Below, piece by piece: positions 22,729 through 34,469 of a stretch of 64,000 nt of DNA. Both the position numbers and the translations under genes were made by a program. Location: the NCBI GenBank assembly GCA_021234155.1, contig JAJEKV010000035.1, positions 6,757,891 through 6,821,890 of the forward strand, written 5' to 3'. The notes under the pieces were generated by a model. It had not been told where the DNA came from. It made no database searches and saw only the letters and a list, made by a program, of their open reading frames with translations. Position 1 is the first letter of the stretch; every line of letters starts with the position of its first letter. The DNA is from Isoetes taiwanensis (Eukaryota; Streptophyta; Lycopodiopsida; Isoetales; Isoetaceae).

Positions 22729-25700
22729 TACGGTCTTTCTACCGTTGGGGAAGAAGGTGGCCGAGGCGAGTGCATAACTTCAAAAATCACCACAACGTCC
22801 CGTGCGGGCAATTGATAGTAGTTTCTCTAGTCGATTTGTCTTTGATGGGCGATACCCCTGCGGTTTCGAGCGGAATTGAACCACCTAGAGGAGAACATTT
22901 GGTAGCTTCATTCTTTGGTTCAAAAGCGGCGTTCATGATGAAATTACTCCAAAGACCCGATGTTAGCACACCACGGGTCGGATCAAGCGGATAAATTGGC
23001 AAGTTCCGGTAAACTCACGTGAAGGAAACAATGAACCAATTGGTGCGGGGGATTTTGCGGGGATAAACTAGTGGAAAAGACATGTGAGTTCTTTGCCACG
23101 AATGCCGCAAAGCGGCTTATGCTACGGTGTCATCGTTTTTCTAGCAGAATCAAGCGATGCCGTGATATCGACATGAAGTTGGGTGAAGCATGGATAGGGG
23201 TTTCAGATGAATTTGTTGCCAATGCCCGAGAAGATTACTATGCTCTGTCGGGCTTGTGCGAAATGCCATGGATGCATGACTTGGTGAGATGGCCAATAGC
23301 ATTGGTTTCGTGATTGATGATATTCGGTTTCTAGCCTAGTTACGGCGTGTGAAGGAGACTGAGGTCGAGAAGGAAGCTTATGCCGTCAGGCCCGAGGCTG
23401 CAGTAACAAAAAAAAGACAGTACCACATGGTGAATAGGAAGGCAAGAGGACGCTCGACCCCAAAAAAAGGTGAAAGGAAAACCACACCTGAAGCTATCTT
23501 GCAGTTCAGGTCCTCCATGTGCTGCTTGAAGAGATGTTGTGCTAATTTCACGCTTAAGGGAGATATCGCCATGAGGACCTTCTCTTTTGGAACATGAAAA
23601 GCTCAGAACGTACGACTTTTGCGTACAACATGCTAGATCTTTGTTCAGAGAATGGATGTGTGAAAAAGCTAATGCTGAACAACAGGGTAGACTGTGTGAA
23701 GACATGGCATAGTGCATACGGTATACCAGTTTCTACATTTTACAAATGGAGGAAGCTTTTTATGGAAGGGCACAGGATTGCGGAGCATGGAAACTCCGGG
23801 TCCATGAAGCCAAGGTCTCATACACTGGCTGGAGGTGCCGTGCTATCTATGTACATAGATGAGAATGCTGAAACTATGCCACACCGCTCAAAGGTTACGA
23901 GTGGGGGAACTAGAGAAAATGTGAAGAGATTACCTTCCATCTTGACTAAAAAGGACATACATCAAGAGGTAGATATAACCGTCCACGAGATGACAGGAAA
24001 ACATGTTTCTCAATCGTCCTTCTTGTCGACGTGGAAGGAGAACCACTCTGAGGTAGCAATCGCCAAAAGAATAGCATTTTCTAAGTGTAATACCTGTATT
24101 GTGATAAAGGAGAAACTTGCCAAGACTAGAGATCCAAGAGAAAGAAGAGAGCTCGCCGTGGAAAGGAAATATCACATGACAGCCCAACTTTCCTGCAGGA
24201 GTCTCTACTGGTCGTGGAGAGCTTTGTCTCATCGATCTCCTGAAAATGCCTTAACCATTATACATGATAAGATGGATCAGAATAAGATGATGGTTCCTCG
24301 TCTGGAGAAGCTAGCAAAATCTGTATGGAGGGGTGAATGGTTGAAGGTGAGTCTTACTGGTGCTCTCATGCATGGGCATGGTGTAGGTGCTTTGGGCCAC
24401 TTCTCGCTGGACCTCTGGCCAGATGATTCGAATTTTCATGTGGGATCTTTAAATCATACCTTGAAAACACTAGAGAATCAACTGAGGACAAGCTGGGGTC
24501 ATTTGAGAAATCTGAGATCATCAAAGGGGCTGCTTGGGGTGGAGCAATTATGAACACGGAAGCCCTTAGGACAAAAATGGTGAATGGCACTAGAAATGAT
24601 TTTATGCCTCCTATCAAGGGCCCTCTGATACCAAAGAAGTTGCCTAGGAGGCTTTACTTGCAGCTAGACAATTGCTCGGGATAAAACAAGAGCGGTATCT
24701 TTTTCTCTTACTTGTCATATTTGGTGCGGTTAGGTGTCTTCGATCAGGTGCAACTGGGATTCATGATGGTTGGACACACCCACGATGACATAGATGCCCT
24801 CTTTGGAAACTACTCCACTCTGTTGAGAAGATCAGATGCATTGACTATTCCGGAGCTTATGCAACTCTTCAGGCAGTGTAGTTCAAAGTCTCCTACGCCC
24901 TACCTTGTGTCTGAGGTTCCCAACTGGAAAGAATTCGTGAAAGGTTTTATCCTTTGATAAGAAGGACCGTTTATGTGGTCATTTGGAACCTCTACTCTTC
25001 AAGTTCTGCATGAATGATGGATGGCCACTAATGTTCTACAAGATGAGGCCAGGGCATAGGGAGTGGCTACCTGAAAAGGGAATTAAAATGTGGAAGGATG
25101 ATGCCCAAGGCTTACCTATGATTCCTAGAGGGTCACCTAAGGTCGATGCGACCATATCGAGCTTGACGGATATAGGTGCCTTGAGAGCTTCAATTGCCAA
25201 GTACATGATGCTTGGGCAGCTATTTCTAGAGCCGGCGATAACTCATGGTCTAACACATATATGAATGAAGTTATTGACTCTTTTGGTCCACCTTGTTCGC
25301 GAGTGCTTGGGGGCGTTCAGCCCGTAGAACTGTCATTCAGGGATTTCTGGCCCAAAGACGAGACAAAGCTGCATTAGAAGAACCCGACAACTTATTGGTG
25401 GATGAACACATTGGTGCATCTCATTATGTCGGGCCTTTCTCGGTAAACCCAAGAACCCTGTTGAAATATTAGACCCCTACCAAGATGTGAAGAAAAGGAA
25501 TGCTCTTGCTGATCGGGCCACATGATAAGCGCCGGCGTGGATGGCCTTTTGGAAGAGGACCCATGAGAGGACCCTAATCTCCCTCACTATGAAGAGGTGT
25601 TTGTTTCTTGGTTTGAGCCTGTTGCAAGAAAGGGTACCTCATATGCAATCTGCGGTATAGGGATTCTTTGGAGCAAGAATTGGAGCCGAATCCTAATGAC

Positions 25701-25844
25701 CCATACGCTACCAACATTTGAAAGCGATAGACTATGGTTGGGCCGTAGGGACCAGGCCGTTGTCGTGATGATCCCAGTAGTGTGGGGTCTCGGTTGCAAG
25801 AATTAGTGGCTAAAGAAGCTAGCGGCGAGGATGAGAACTCTTGA
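22729..25844 (+). pseudogene. DUF7869-like transposase-type gene, family 1, copy 2
   Basis: This is the duplicate of the gene at 1-3,110. Its longest open stretch is 23,594-24,553, and other parts lie at 24,712-24,957 and 24,983-25,264. The HTH-like segment (GIPVSTFYKWRKLF) is in frame with the central domain here, unlike in copy 1. The LDN motif region is broken: GGACAAAAC in copy 1 reads GGATAAAAC here and creates a stop near 24,682. The conserved GHTHDDID motif is intact at about 24,775-24,800. Copy 2 breaks at different CAG/CTG positions from copy 1, so neither copy alone gives the true protein. Confidence 0.7.
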
Positions 25845-25983
25845 GGTATGCAATGCTCTTTTATATAATTACTATATCATACATGACATGCACCTTACAA
25901 TAGACTAGTTATTATTCATTAGGCTTTGTGTTTTTCATCTCAACACAATGGATCATAACACTATACAATGCCAAACAGGTGAT

Positions 25984-26225
25984 TCATTCATCTTCAGGAT
26001 CTGTAGTAGTGATCCCACGATATCTCATAGCTCATCTTTCGAGGAAGCCAGATCAGATGGATCATAACACGCAATTGGCCGGGGCAATGAATCTCGGGCC
26101 AAAGCTTTTCTTGGCGGGTAGGGATCAAGAAGAAGATGCCCTGTCAGGCAACCAACAAGATCTGAGTGGCTCATTGAGCACTTGATCGCCTCAATGTGGT
26201 GAACTGAAGAAGGCGAGAAATCCAT
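25984..26225 (-). pseudogene. Small unknown protein A, copy 2 (frame-disrupted)
   Basis: This is the counterpart of the gene at 3,250-3,492. The N-terminal half matches up to about SHSDLVGCL. Indels at 26,030-26,150 then shift the frame, and the conserved C-terminus is lost. The changed positions fall at CAG/CTG-type triplets (for example CAGGCAACC and GGCGGG), so a consensus error is as likely as a true mutation. The upstream TATA-like element is retained. Confidence 0.55.
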
Positions 26226-26586
26226 GGGGGAAGAATGAAATTTAGCCCCGAAGTGAGAAGCTTTTATAGTGAAGTGGAATGATTGAGGTGAATTATTGGG
26301 GTAGACTTCACCACCATTATTGAGCGTGTATCGGTTTGTTGTATACATTACAAGAATAATACTTATTTCATACCAATATCGTATGTTTGAAAACATGTTT
26401 GCTTGGCCGAATTTAGCTATGATTGAATTCAATGACAAACTTGAGAAAAAGTGGAGGTGGGATAGCACATCGTTACAATATACTCAGTTAAGGTACGTGA
26501 TATTACATCCTTAATTAGAATGCTATTACATCCTTACTTAGTTATTAGGTACCCATGTCATTATTACATTATTAGCAGGTGCATAC

Positions 26587-26829
26587 TCACTCGTCATCAA
26601 CATCAAAGCTCGTGATGGCATTCAGCTCATAGATCTCCTGATCAGGAAGCCAGTAAATGTGGACTTTAACACGAGTGAGCTTCCTGCAAGCACTAGCAGG
26701 TCCATCAGCTTTAGATAAGAGCCATGGATCAAGCTTAACGCTATTTCTAGCGCATTCACCCAGATCGTTGTAGCTCAAGTAACACTTGAAAGAGCGGATG
26801 TGCTCTGGACGAGACATTGAGGAGGCCAT
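26587..26829 (-). CDS. Small unknown protein B (80 aa), copy 2
   Basis: This is identical in predicted product to the gene at 3,853-4,095, including the acidic C-terminus and the WLP-x3-IYEL motif. Its TATA-like element (about 26,865-26,872) has the same spacing to the ATG. The function is unknown. Confidence 0.6.
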   Translation of the reverse strand: MASSMSRPEHIRSFKCYLSYNDLGECARNSVKLDPWLLSKADGPASACRKLTRVKVHIYWLPDQEIYELNAITSFDVDDE

Positions 26830-27589
26830 GGAAGATGAATGGCCTCTACCCCCTCGTCAAGCCGTTTTTATAGTGAAGTAAAATTATTGATGTGAATTAT
26901 TGGTGTACAATGTAGGGCCATTATTGAGATTCTATGAGTATATGTGTATTTGTATGTATATGTGTATGTTAATTACCTCATGTTTCTTATGCTCGAGAAG
27001 TAGATGAAAGTATTCGTGCTAGAGCAAATTAGGTGTGCTTAAAATTCTCAAAATGGGCTTATTTTCCCCAATTAATGAAATCGTGCTTACTTCGGGGAGA
27101 CCTCGAACCAGCACAATGTGTCCCCTTTGACTCTGCTCATGTTGCTCGCTGAGCTAAGTGGCAATTTTTCCTATTCTTGCACATGTTGTTGCTTGCTTGC
27201 TGGGAGCTACTTGCTGATTGAGCTGCGCCCATGGTTTCCGTCGGGGAGGGATAGCATTTGCATGAGCTGGAGCAGCCGCTGCAACTTGTTGAGTGGCCTC
27301 CCTCCTTCTGCAGTTGAGATCTGAGCTCTTGCTTGAGCCTGTCTTGTCATACCAGTTCACACACGTATTGTTCTAGTTGCTTATAGAGATCTTTCAGGAT
27401 TGCAAGAAACATCCATTGATGTATATAATATTCTCTCACATATTTCCTTTCTGGCACTCTCCATTGTCTGTTGAAACCTTGATGGAGTCAAACTAGATTT
27501 TTCACGTTAGCATATATTTCCCACCATTGGAGGAAGTCCTTTGGAGCAAGTCATAGAATTCCTATTTACAATTTTGAAATTTTATGCAA

Positions 27590-27972
27590 ATGGTTTACAT
27601 AAAGTTGTGTGCTCTTGTATGCCTCCACTATCACAAGCATAGGACAAGTCCTTTTGAGCAAGTCTAGATAGAACCTTATTTACAATTTTGAACTTTATGC
27701 AAACGATCTACATAAACTTGTGTGCTCCAGCATGCTTCCACCATCACATCACAAACATAAAACAATAGCTATAGCAAGGGCATGTACAACTATAAAGAAA
27801 CTTGTGTGCTCCTATGTGCCTCCACTACCACATCACAAGCATAAAACAATAGCTATAGCAAGGGCATAAACTTTTACAAAACAACTTGTGGGCTTTTGTA
27901 TCCCTCCATTGCCGCAACACAAGCAAAAAATAATAGCTATACTGAGGGCATAAACAACTATAAAGCAAAGGA
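27590..27972. repeat. Degenerate tandem repeat, copy 2
   Basis: Same array as 4,860-5,242, with no differences noticed. Confidence 0.7.
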
Positions 27973-28264
27973 GGCCTTCCACAACCGTGCATGAAAAGAT
28001 ATGGGGAATTTGGCTTTGTCAAGAGCCCTTTCACACCCCTTTACAAGAATTAGTCTTTGCAAAATAAAGAAAATGCCGAGTTGGTGGGTTGAAGAAACAT
28101 GTCATAGTCTCTAGGTACATGTTATAGGCTCTAGGTGTTGGGTAGATAAAGCATGTATCTGTGAGATTTAGTATTTCTTGTCTTATTTCTATTACTTCTG
28201 CTCATAAATCGTCATTTGAACATATAGACTGTTGTATAGGACTCAACTTCAACTTTCACAAAGC

Positions 28265-28471
28265 TCAGGTAGTACTAAAGTATTCTTCAGTAAGCAAGCA
28301 TGCTTTGGTAGTCGGGATGGATTTTCCTGAAACATAAAGAGATCCCTCTAACTCCTTACTGTTAATATAGAAGAACTTATATGTCAGCTTGTAGGTGGGT
28401 GTCACCTCCACATTTTGCCCTCGGTAAGTGAATGAGGGAGGCCTTAGTTGACGTGAGGATGAGAAAACCAT
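28265..28471 (-). CDS. Possible exon or ORF of unknown function (68 aa), copy 2
   Basis: This has the same product as 5,535-5,741 with no differences noticed. It lies 284 bp 5' of the retrotransposon insertion site (28,760) on the strand opposite the retrotransposon. Confidence 0.3.
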   Translation of the reverse strand: MVFSSSRQLRPPSFTYRGQNVEVTPTYKLTYKFFYINSKELEGSLYVSGKSIPTTKACLLTEEYFSTT

Positions 28472-28759
28472 TATTCTTCAATTAAATTGGGATTATATCT
28501 TGATTTTGGGATACATTTTTAATTGCAACTTTTTAGTAACTTGATTAAATTCACTACATGTTAACTTAAAATCACACACCTTAACGTAATTTTACACACT
28601 TTAACTTCAAATTACAAAATCATATATCACACTGCTCATGTAGTACACAACTTTTCATAACTGTGACTGATATATATTAATGAAGAAAGCATATTTACAT
28701 AGTTTTTCATTTTTCCTCCAGCATCCCCAATGATATGATAGCCTTATTCCTTACATCCT

Positions 28760-29315
28760 TGTTAGTCCTGTACGTCCTGGTACGGGACTATTCATGCACA
28801 CCTCGGATCAGATTAAGAACAAGGCGCCAAATCCAGGTCAAGGTCAGTCATCAAAACCCCCACAGAAGACCACGTAGAATGTCACGCCAAGAGTCAGCCA
28901 AAGAAGAGGCAGAAAACAGACAAATGGCATAAGCGGTCGGCGTCGGCGTGATTCGAGCACTTCAAGAGGCACCGCCATCATTCCATAAATGGGGCCTCCT
29001 TGAGTCGACGCGAGATCTGTCGGACTATCTATATTGGGCGAGGCCATTGTACTACTATATATGAGTAGAGCCGACATTGGAAGGCTAGATGAGTTTTGTT
29101 TTTGTCTCCCATCATTTTTTCTCTCTCGATTGCGAGAGCTCAAGTATTCCCGATTGATATTAAGATGTTGTCTTCACACTATTGTGTTTCTGTTGTGTTC
29201 TTGTTTTCTCTTTCTTTTGTTTCTTTGCAAATCCCGCGTGGATACTCCTGTTTGATCCAAGGGTCCTCATAGCGGGCTGTCTTTGCGGGGAGTTCCCGAA
29301 CCCGGACCCCAAACA
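28760..29315 (+). repeat. 5' LTR, copy 2
   Basis: TGTTAG ... CCAAACA, 556 bp. It is shorter than copy 1 by several small gaps, nearly all at CAG-containing words in 28,924-29,045. Confidence 0.9.
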
Positions 29316-29359
29316 GCATCGCCCATTTGCGGGGCGATCTTTCTTTCTTCCTTCCTTCC

Positions 29360-31187
29360 ACTATATGCGCTTTCGTGCTTTCCTCTGAAGAACTTCTTTG
29401 CCAAGCGGCGACTTCGTTTGGGCGCCATCAACATCGCAAAGGCTGTTCGGGATATGTATGACCTTTGCTTATGACATTGAGGGAGGTCGTGTCGCTCAAG
29501 AGCTCGGTCGGCACCACCTACTCCCGGGTTCATTCGCCGACCGGGGTCTCCCCCGGTATTGTCGGCATTGTTCTCAACCTCGGTTGCCATATCATACACC
29601 TATTCCATTACGCCTCATTATTTCCGGACTCCGAAAGCACCTACATTACCATACTCTCGGGCCACACCCTCACGCCGCGCCCAACCATCTTCTCCTCCTG
29701 CAGGGATGGGCTATCCTCAAGTTTCCTTTGGCCCTCCCCATGTTCATGAATTTTAGGCTTCCCCATCTTTTCCGCATGCTCTTCTTGTTTACCAACTCGC
29801 GATTTCAAGCTTAATGAAAGGGGCTCCCATGGTCCTTCACCACGGGGCACGCTCCTCTCTCTGGCCCTCTGGGTTTTTCTGTTCCAATACCACCTGGTTT
29901 GCAGCCCACGGCTGTTCCGACCAGTTATGTTCCTGCATATGCTCCACCTGTCTATGCGCCAGTTCCGCCTTCATCTCCTACTCACAATTTGAAACTGACT
30001 TATCCTACTTTTGGCAACACTAAAGGCAAATCTACGGATCAAAGTGCTCAAGCTCACATGGAGGAATTTGAGGCCTTGGCCATTATCAATGGTCGCGCTC
30101 AACCTCAACTCAAGTTTCACATCTTTTCTACCCGCTGCTGAAAAGCCCCTCATCAATGGCTCATGGCAAACAAAAAAGGGCGAAATTGACAAGAGATGAA
30201 AGCGACATTCCCTCTCATTATGGCACCATGGATGATGATCAACTCTGCTCAAGCAACTCAATAGCAACCCGCGGTTGCGGCGTGACTTTGCGACTGTCTT
30301 CACATCCTTATTAGCAAGCTCGGGGTACCCCATGCAAAGCCGATTCTTGTGCGGTTTCTGCGGGGCCTTCCTCTGCCATTCGTCTCGTGGCCGGTACACG
30401 CATCCCAAGTCTTTGGGCGGCGATTGAATAGTCAATCACTTGGTCAACGTCTCCTCGCGAGGTGTTGCCCTCACGGAACTATCTTTCATGCCCCCGTCAT
30501 GGTTCCTCAGAATATAGTCCAGCCTCAACGACCAAATCCTCAACGCACTTTGGTGCCATATCTGTAAATATCAAGGACATCTGGCCAATGAATGCAACTC
30601 CTCAAATGGACCTCCTCATTGCAAAAGATGCAATATGTGCAATCATGCCCACGGAGGAATGCACTTTCGTTCTCATCCTACACCCTTGGGCCGAAAATGG
30701 TTTTCAAGTGCAAACCCGCCTCACCAACAACAACCATATCAGCCTCAGCAATTTCAAGCTCAACAACCTCAATAGTATCAACAAACTCAATAATCTCAGC
30801 AGTCACGGGGACAAGGTTCCCGTCCACCTTTTGATCCTTCCAAGACTCAGTGTTATCATTGTCACGAATGGGGTCATACCACCATGGCGTGCCCTCAACT
30901 TTCTCAAGTACAAGTTCAACTTCCCGGAACAAATCAACGCACCTTACATGCGCCTCCACGGCTTATCGTTTGTGGGTGCCAATAATGGTAAACAAGGCCC
31001 ACGACTGTTTTTGAGGAAGCCACCACGGCCCCTCAACAAATTAGAGACCTCGGCGGGACCGCATCTACCTCAAATCCTCTTGATCAACAAGCTCAAGAAG
31101 AAATATATCAGGCACTCAATCCTCGGTCCAGCGGTCAAATTGGGGTTGGTTTGGTTTCACGCCCGGACCGGGGCTTCATGCCCTTGA
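29360..31187 (+). pseudogene. gag: gag polyprotein, copy 2
   Basis: Same organisation as copy 1, with a Pro-rich N-terminal part, a capsid part and three zinc knuckles between about 30,555 and 30,895. The frame is broken at more places than copy 1, chiefly at CAG/CTG positions (for example CTG versus ACG at 30,397-30,405). A 241-codon frame (30,462-31,187) covers part of the C-terminal half in a non-gag frame and should not be read as the protein. Confidence 0.75.
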
Positions 31188-31681
31188 CCATCATCCCTCA
31201 CGACACGCATAACCGTTTTTTTTTGTCGACCACGATCCCCTCATGAAGATGACAAAAGGTCCGCTTAAAGCCCGGACTTGGATAAACTCATGCCTCACGT
31301 CATGCCCAAGGTGAGACAAAGTATTCTCAAACTCATGCAGGCTGCTAAAGGCCGCGCGCTTGCAAATGTTCATGCAACAACCAGAGCTCAGCAGCATCAC
31401 GAGGCACCGTCGTCATCTGGGGCCGCGCTCTCGGCCATATCCTAATATTCTTTGCAGAGGTGGAGCTTCTCAAAGAGGTTTCTGCTTCTTTACCTCAGAC
31501 TCCTGCTCCCCTGGATCCTGCTGATCCGTTTTCTCATGTTCCTTTGGAACTTCAAGAAGAACATGCAAAAATCAAAATTCCCTTGAGCCTTGCCACCATT
31601 TTGAAACTCTTCCCTGCACTCAAAGACCGGTTTCCCCTTCCCATTGTTACGGTGGGACGTGGCTACGCATAAACACCCACG

Positions 31682-32202
31682 GTGCATGCCACGGTGGGCA
31701 ATCAACAAGTCAATCACGTTCAAATTGATGGAGGCAGTGCTGTCAATCTTATTACTGATAAGCTCCGGAAGCAATTGGGCATCAAGCAACTTTACCGTGC
31801 CCCCTATGACATCAAGTTGGCCAATGGCCATATCACGCGACCTCAATGTGTCACACCTCTTCTCCACATTAACATTCGTGATCTCAAATTCCCTTTGGAT
31901 TTTGGTGTTTGGAAAGCTGGAGAAGATCGGGGTGACTATGAAATGCTGGTAGGCCGACCTTTTCTCCGCCGGGGGCTAAAAGTATTCATTACTGGGCCAC
32001 GGACCAACTTGTCATTACTGATGGACATCTCAATGCTACTATGGATTTGGAAACTGGCAAGTTAATCTCTGTTGAAAATGCTGAACCTTCAATCTTAGAC
32101 ACTGATTCTGAAGAAGCACAAAATATCTACCATGTTCAGGCTCCCCCTGCGAGTCTGCCTCTCTCATCCTACCTTGAGTATGCTGGTCCTTGGGTGAAAT
32201 GA
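31682..32202 (+). pseudogene. Retropepsin-like protease, copy 2
   Basis: The IDGGSAVNLI active site is intact. After VGRPFLR the frame is shifted near 31,970 (CCAGGC in copy 1 reads CGGGGGC here), so the last part of the protease is out of frame. The lesion is at a CAG site and may be technical. Confidence 0.7.
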
Positions 32203-32944
32203 CTCTTGATCAGGACCAGGCTGTAACTGCTCTGCTTGACCCTTACCTGGCTCCTTGTAATCACATACAACGTCTTGACCATTTTTCTGACACGGAGATT
32301 CCTCCTGCGACAGTGGATGTACATGCTGTCATGAAGCAACCTCTGCTTGATGATGCTCAGCAACCTCTTTTCTTCACCACTCAAAATGCTGCCCCTCTAG
32401 TCATGCTCCAACCTCATGCGCATGTTGTTCAAGACACGGAGGTTGTTCCACATATTCAAACTCCAGAGGTGGAAATCGTGGACATTGGTAACAATCAGCC
32501 AGTCGGTCTTGCTGCCAATCTTCCACCAACTTATAAAGCACGGGTTGTCACGCTGTTTAAAAAATTCAAACATATTTTTGCCTGGAGCTACAAAGACCTT
32601 CGAGGTATCAAAAAAGAATTGGGGGAACTCACCATTCCTACCAAACCTGATGCCCGTCCAATCTAGCAACGACAGTACAGGCTCAACCCCAATTACCATG
32701 ACCATGTCAAGGCCGAAATAAACTTTTAGCAGCTGGCTTGATTTATGAGGTCAAACATTCAGAGTGGGTGAGCCCCATTGTCATCGCTCTCAAGCACAAC
32801 GACAAGATCCGCGTTTGTGTGGACTACCGGAAACTCAATCAGGCCACGGAGCGTGATCACTTCCCGCTTCCCTTCACAGGCCAGGTTCTGGAAGAGGTTG
32901 CTGGTCATGAGATGTACTCCTTCATGGATGGTTTTTCAGGGTAG
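32190..32944 (+). pseudogene. Reverse transcriptase N-terminal part, copy 2
   Basis: Better preserved than copy 1. The linker FKKFKHIFAWSYKDLRGI, typical of the region just before plant Ty3 RT, is open here. It is followed after small breaks by LLAAGLIYEVKHSEWVSPIV and IRVCVDYRKLNQ. It ends at the stop after FMDGFSG, exactly as in copy 1; the palm YxDD, thumb, connection and RNase H are deleted. Confidence 0.8.
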
Positions 32945-33566
32945 TGTGATGTCTGTCAGTGTGTGGGTCGGCCCACGGCCCGTGACGCTCTCCCGTTGAC
33001 GCCGGTCGCCACGCCACTTCCCTTCAGCAAATGGGGAATGGACTTTGTGGGGCCCATGGATCCTCCTGCGCGGCACACCCGTGCCCGCTATATTTTGGTC
33101 ATCACTGATTATGCTTGTGCCCTTCCGGACAACACTGCAGCCAGTACGGCCAAGGTTCTCTACACGCACATCATCATGCATTTTGGTTGTCCCACGGAAC
33201 TTGTCGGTGATCGAGGCGTTCATTTTGTCAATCATACCATCAAGGAGCTGACGGATTATTTGCAAATCCATCACAGAATAAGTACACCTTACTATCCTCA
33301 AGTCTGGCTGAAAGCACAAACAAAACTCTCATCACTATTCGGAAGAAAATCTATGATGCCTCTCGCACGGATTGGCAAGAAAAATTGCCTACTGTTCTTT
33401 GGGCTTACAACACCAGCTTCAAAATTGCTACTGGCCACACTCCCTTCAAGTTGGTCTATGGTCAAGAAGCTCTCATGCCCTTTGAATATGTCCTTCCAAC
33501 TCTTCGTTTCCAACTTGCTACAGCACATAATCCACCAGCAGCTCTTAAAGAACGGGTTTATCATTA
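32945..33566 (+). pseudogene. Integrase zinc-finger end and catalytic core
   Basis: CDVCQ and the GRPTARDALPL linker lead into SKWGMDFVGP. Of the D-D-E triad, D1 is in VITDYA and D2 in VGDRGVHF. The frame slips at about 33,300, and the E (GAA 33,310-33,312, context LAESTNKTL) is in another frame. That frame continues with LPTVLWAYNTSFKIATGHTP, normal for the end of the core. A 541-bp MITE follows at once. Confidence 0.85.
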
Positions 33567-34107
33567 GGGATTTTTTGAGATCATAAAAGGGCCTTCTAAG
33601 AACTGCTGACTAAGCTATATGAACTACCAATCAGAAAACAAAACTGGTAATCCAGTCAGCAAAACAGTTATAACTAACTCACTGGATCACATTTTCTAGC
33701 ATAAGTATTGATAGAAAAGTCCAAATAAGCTTTCGTTTGGTGCAATAGATAGATCTCATTGAGATCTTTCCAATCTTGGGTGGTTTGCATATCTTTTAGC
33801 CTCGTAGGATAGTAAAAAAATGGTAAAAACCATATTTTTTGGAGTTTTGACAATCATAAGTGGTTAAAATATGTGCAAAGCACCTAAGGTTGGAAAAAAT
33901 TCAACGAGATCTATCTATTGCACTAAATGAGAGCTCATTTGGACTTTTCTATCAATAGTTATGCTAAAAAAATGTGATCCAGTGAGTTAATTATAACAGT
34001 TTTGCTGACTGGACCCGTCAGGCTCTGATTTCTGATTGGTAGTTCATTTATCTTCATATGGCTTAGTTGGCATGTTTTGAAGGCCCTTATTAATCTAAAA
34101 AAAACCC
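33567..34107. mobile_element. Fold-back MITE inserted in integrase
   Basis: 541 bp. It begins GGGATTTTTTGAGATC and ends GATTAATCTAAAAAAAACCC in the reverse sense. The two arms are long imperfect inverted repeats of more than 200 bp, for example GAACTACCAATCAGAAA at left and its complement near 34,035, and AGTCCAAATAAGC against GAGCTCATTTGGACT. A TA flanks both ends (33,565-33,566 and 34,108-34,109), but a longer target duplication cannot be excluded. It has no coding capacity. Confidence 0.8.
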
Positions 34108-34109
34108 TA

Positions 34110-34469
34110 ATGCAACTTGAACAGTTGGATGAACTTAGGCGAAATGCTTATATTCGTGTTCTTCATGGCCAACAGTTGCGGAAATCATTGCATGACAAAC
34201 ATCTTAAGGCCAAAACTTTTAAAGACGGTGATTTTGTTTTGCTCTATGACTCTCGCTACAAAAATTTTCCGGGCAAATTGAAGTTTCGGTGGCTTGGTCC
34301 CTATCAAATTCTTTAAGTTGTTCAACCAAGTGTTTTTAAGCTTGCTGAGTTAAATGGGACACCATTACCTACACTGGTTAATGGATTTCGCCTCAAACCC
34401 TTTCATACAGATGATACCACAGTTCATTCACAAGATCAACAACAAAATTCAGACTCAGAACAAAGTGAC
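34110..34469 (+). pseudogene. Integrase C-terminal GPY/F domain
   Basis: Reads QLEQLDELRRNAYIRVLHG, then DGDFVLLYDSRYKNFPGKL and FRWLGPYQIL. The last is the GPY/F module of Ty3-type integrases. It continues in frame from the part left of the MITE apart from the insertion. A TAA follows QIL (34,314-34,316), then about 50 more codons in a compatible frame up to 34,469. Confidence 0.8.

Larger units (their letters stand above)
22729..33052 (+). repeat. Large direct duplication, copy 2
   Basis: This is the second copy of the block at 1-10,335. It begins next to the palindrome-rich segment ending near 22,728. It runs on into the rest of the retrotransposon, so this copy keeps the native right-hand context and copy 1 is the truncated one. 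Both copies share the same 1-bp frame break in the transposase-like gene and the same reverse transcriptase to integrase deletion, so those lesions predate the duplication. Confidence 0.95.

Noticed and set aside
30462-31187. 241-aa plus-strand ORF as an independent gene
   Set aside because: It is out of frame with the three gag zinc knuckles and disappears in copy 1; a shadow of gag.
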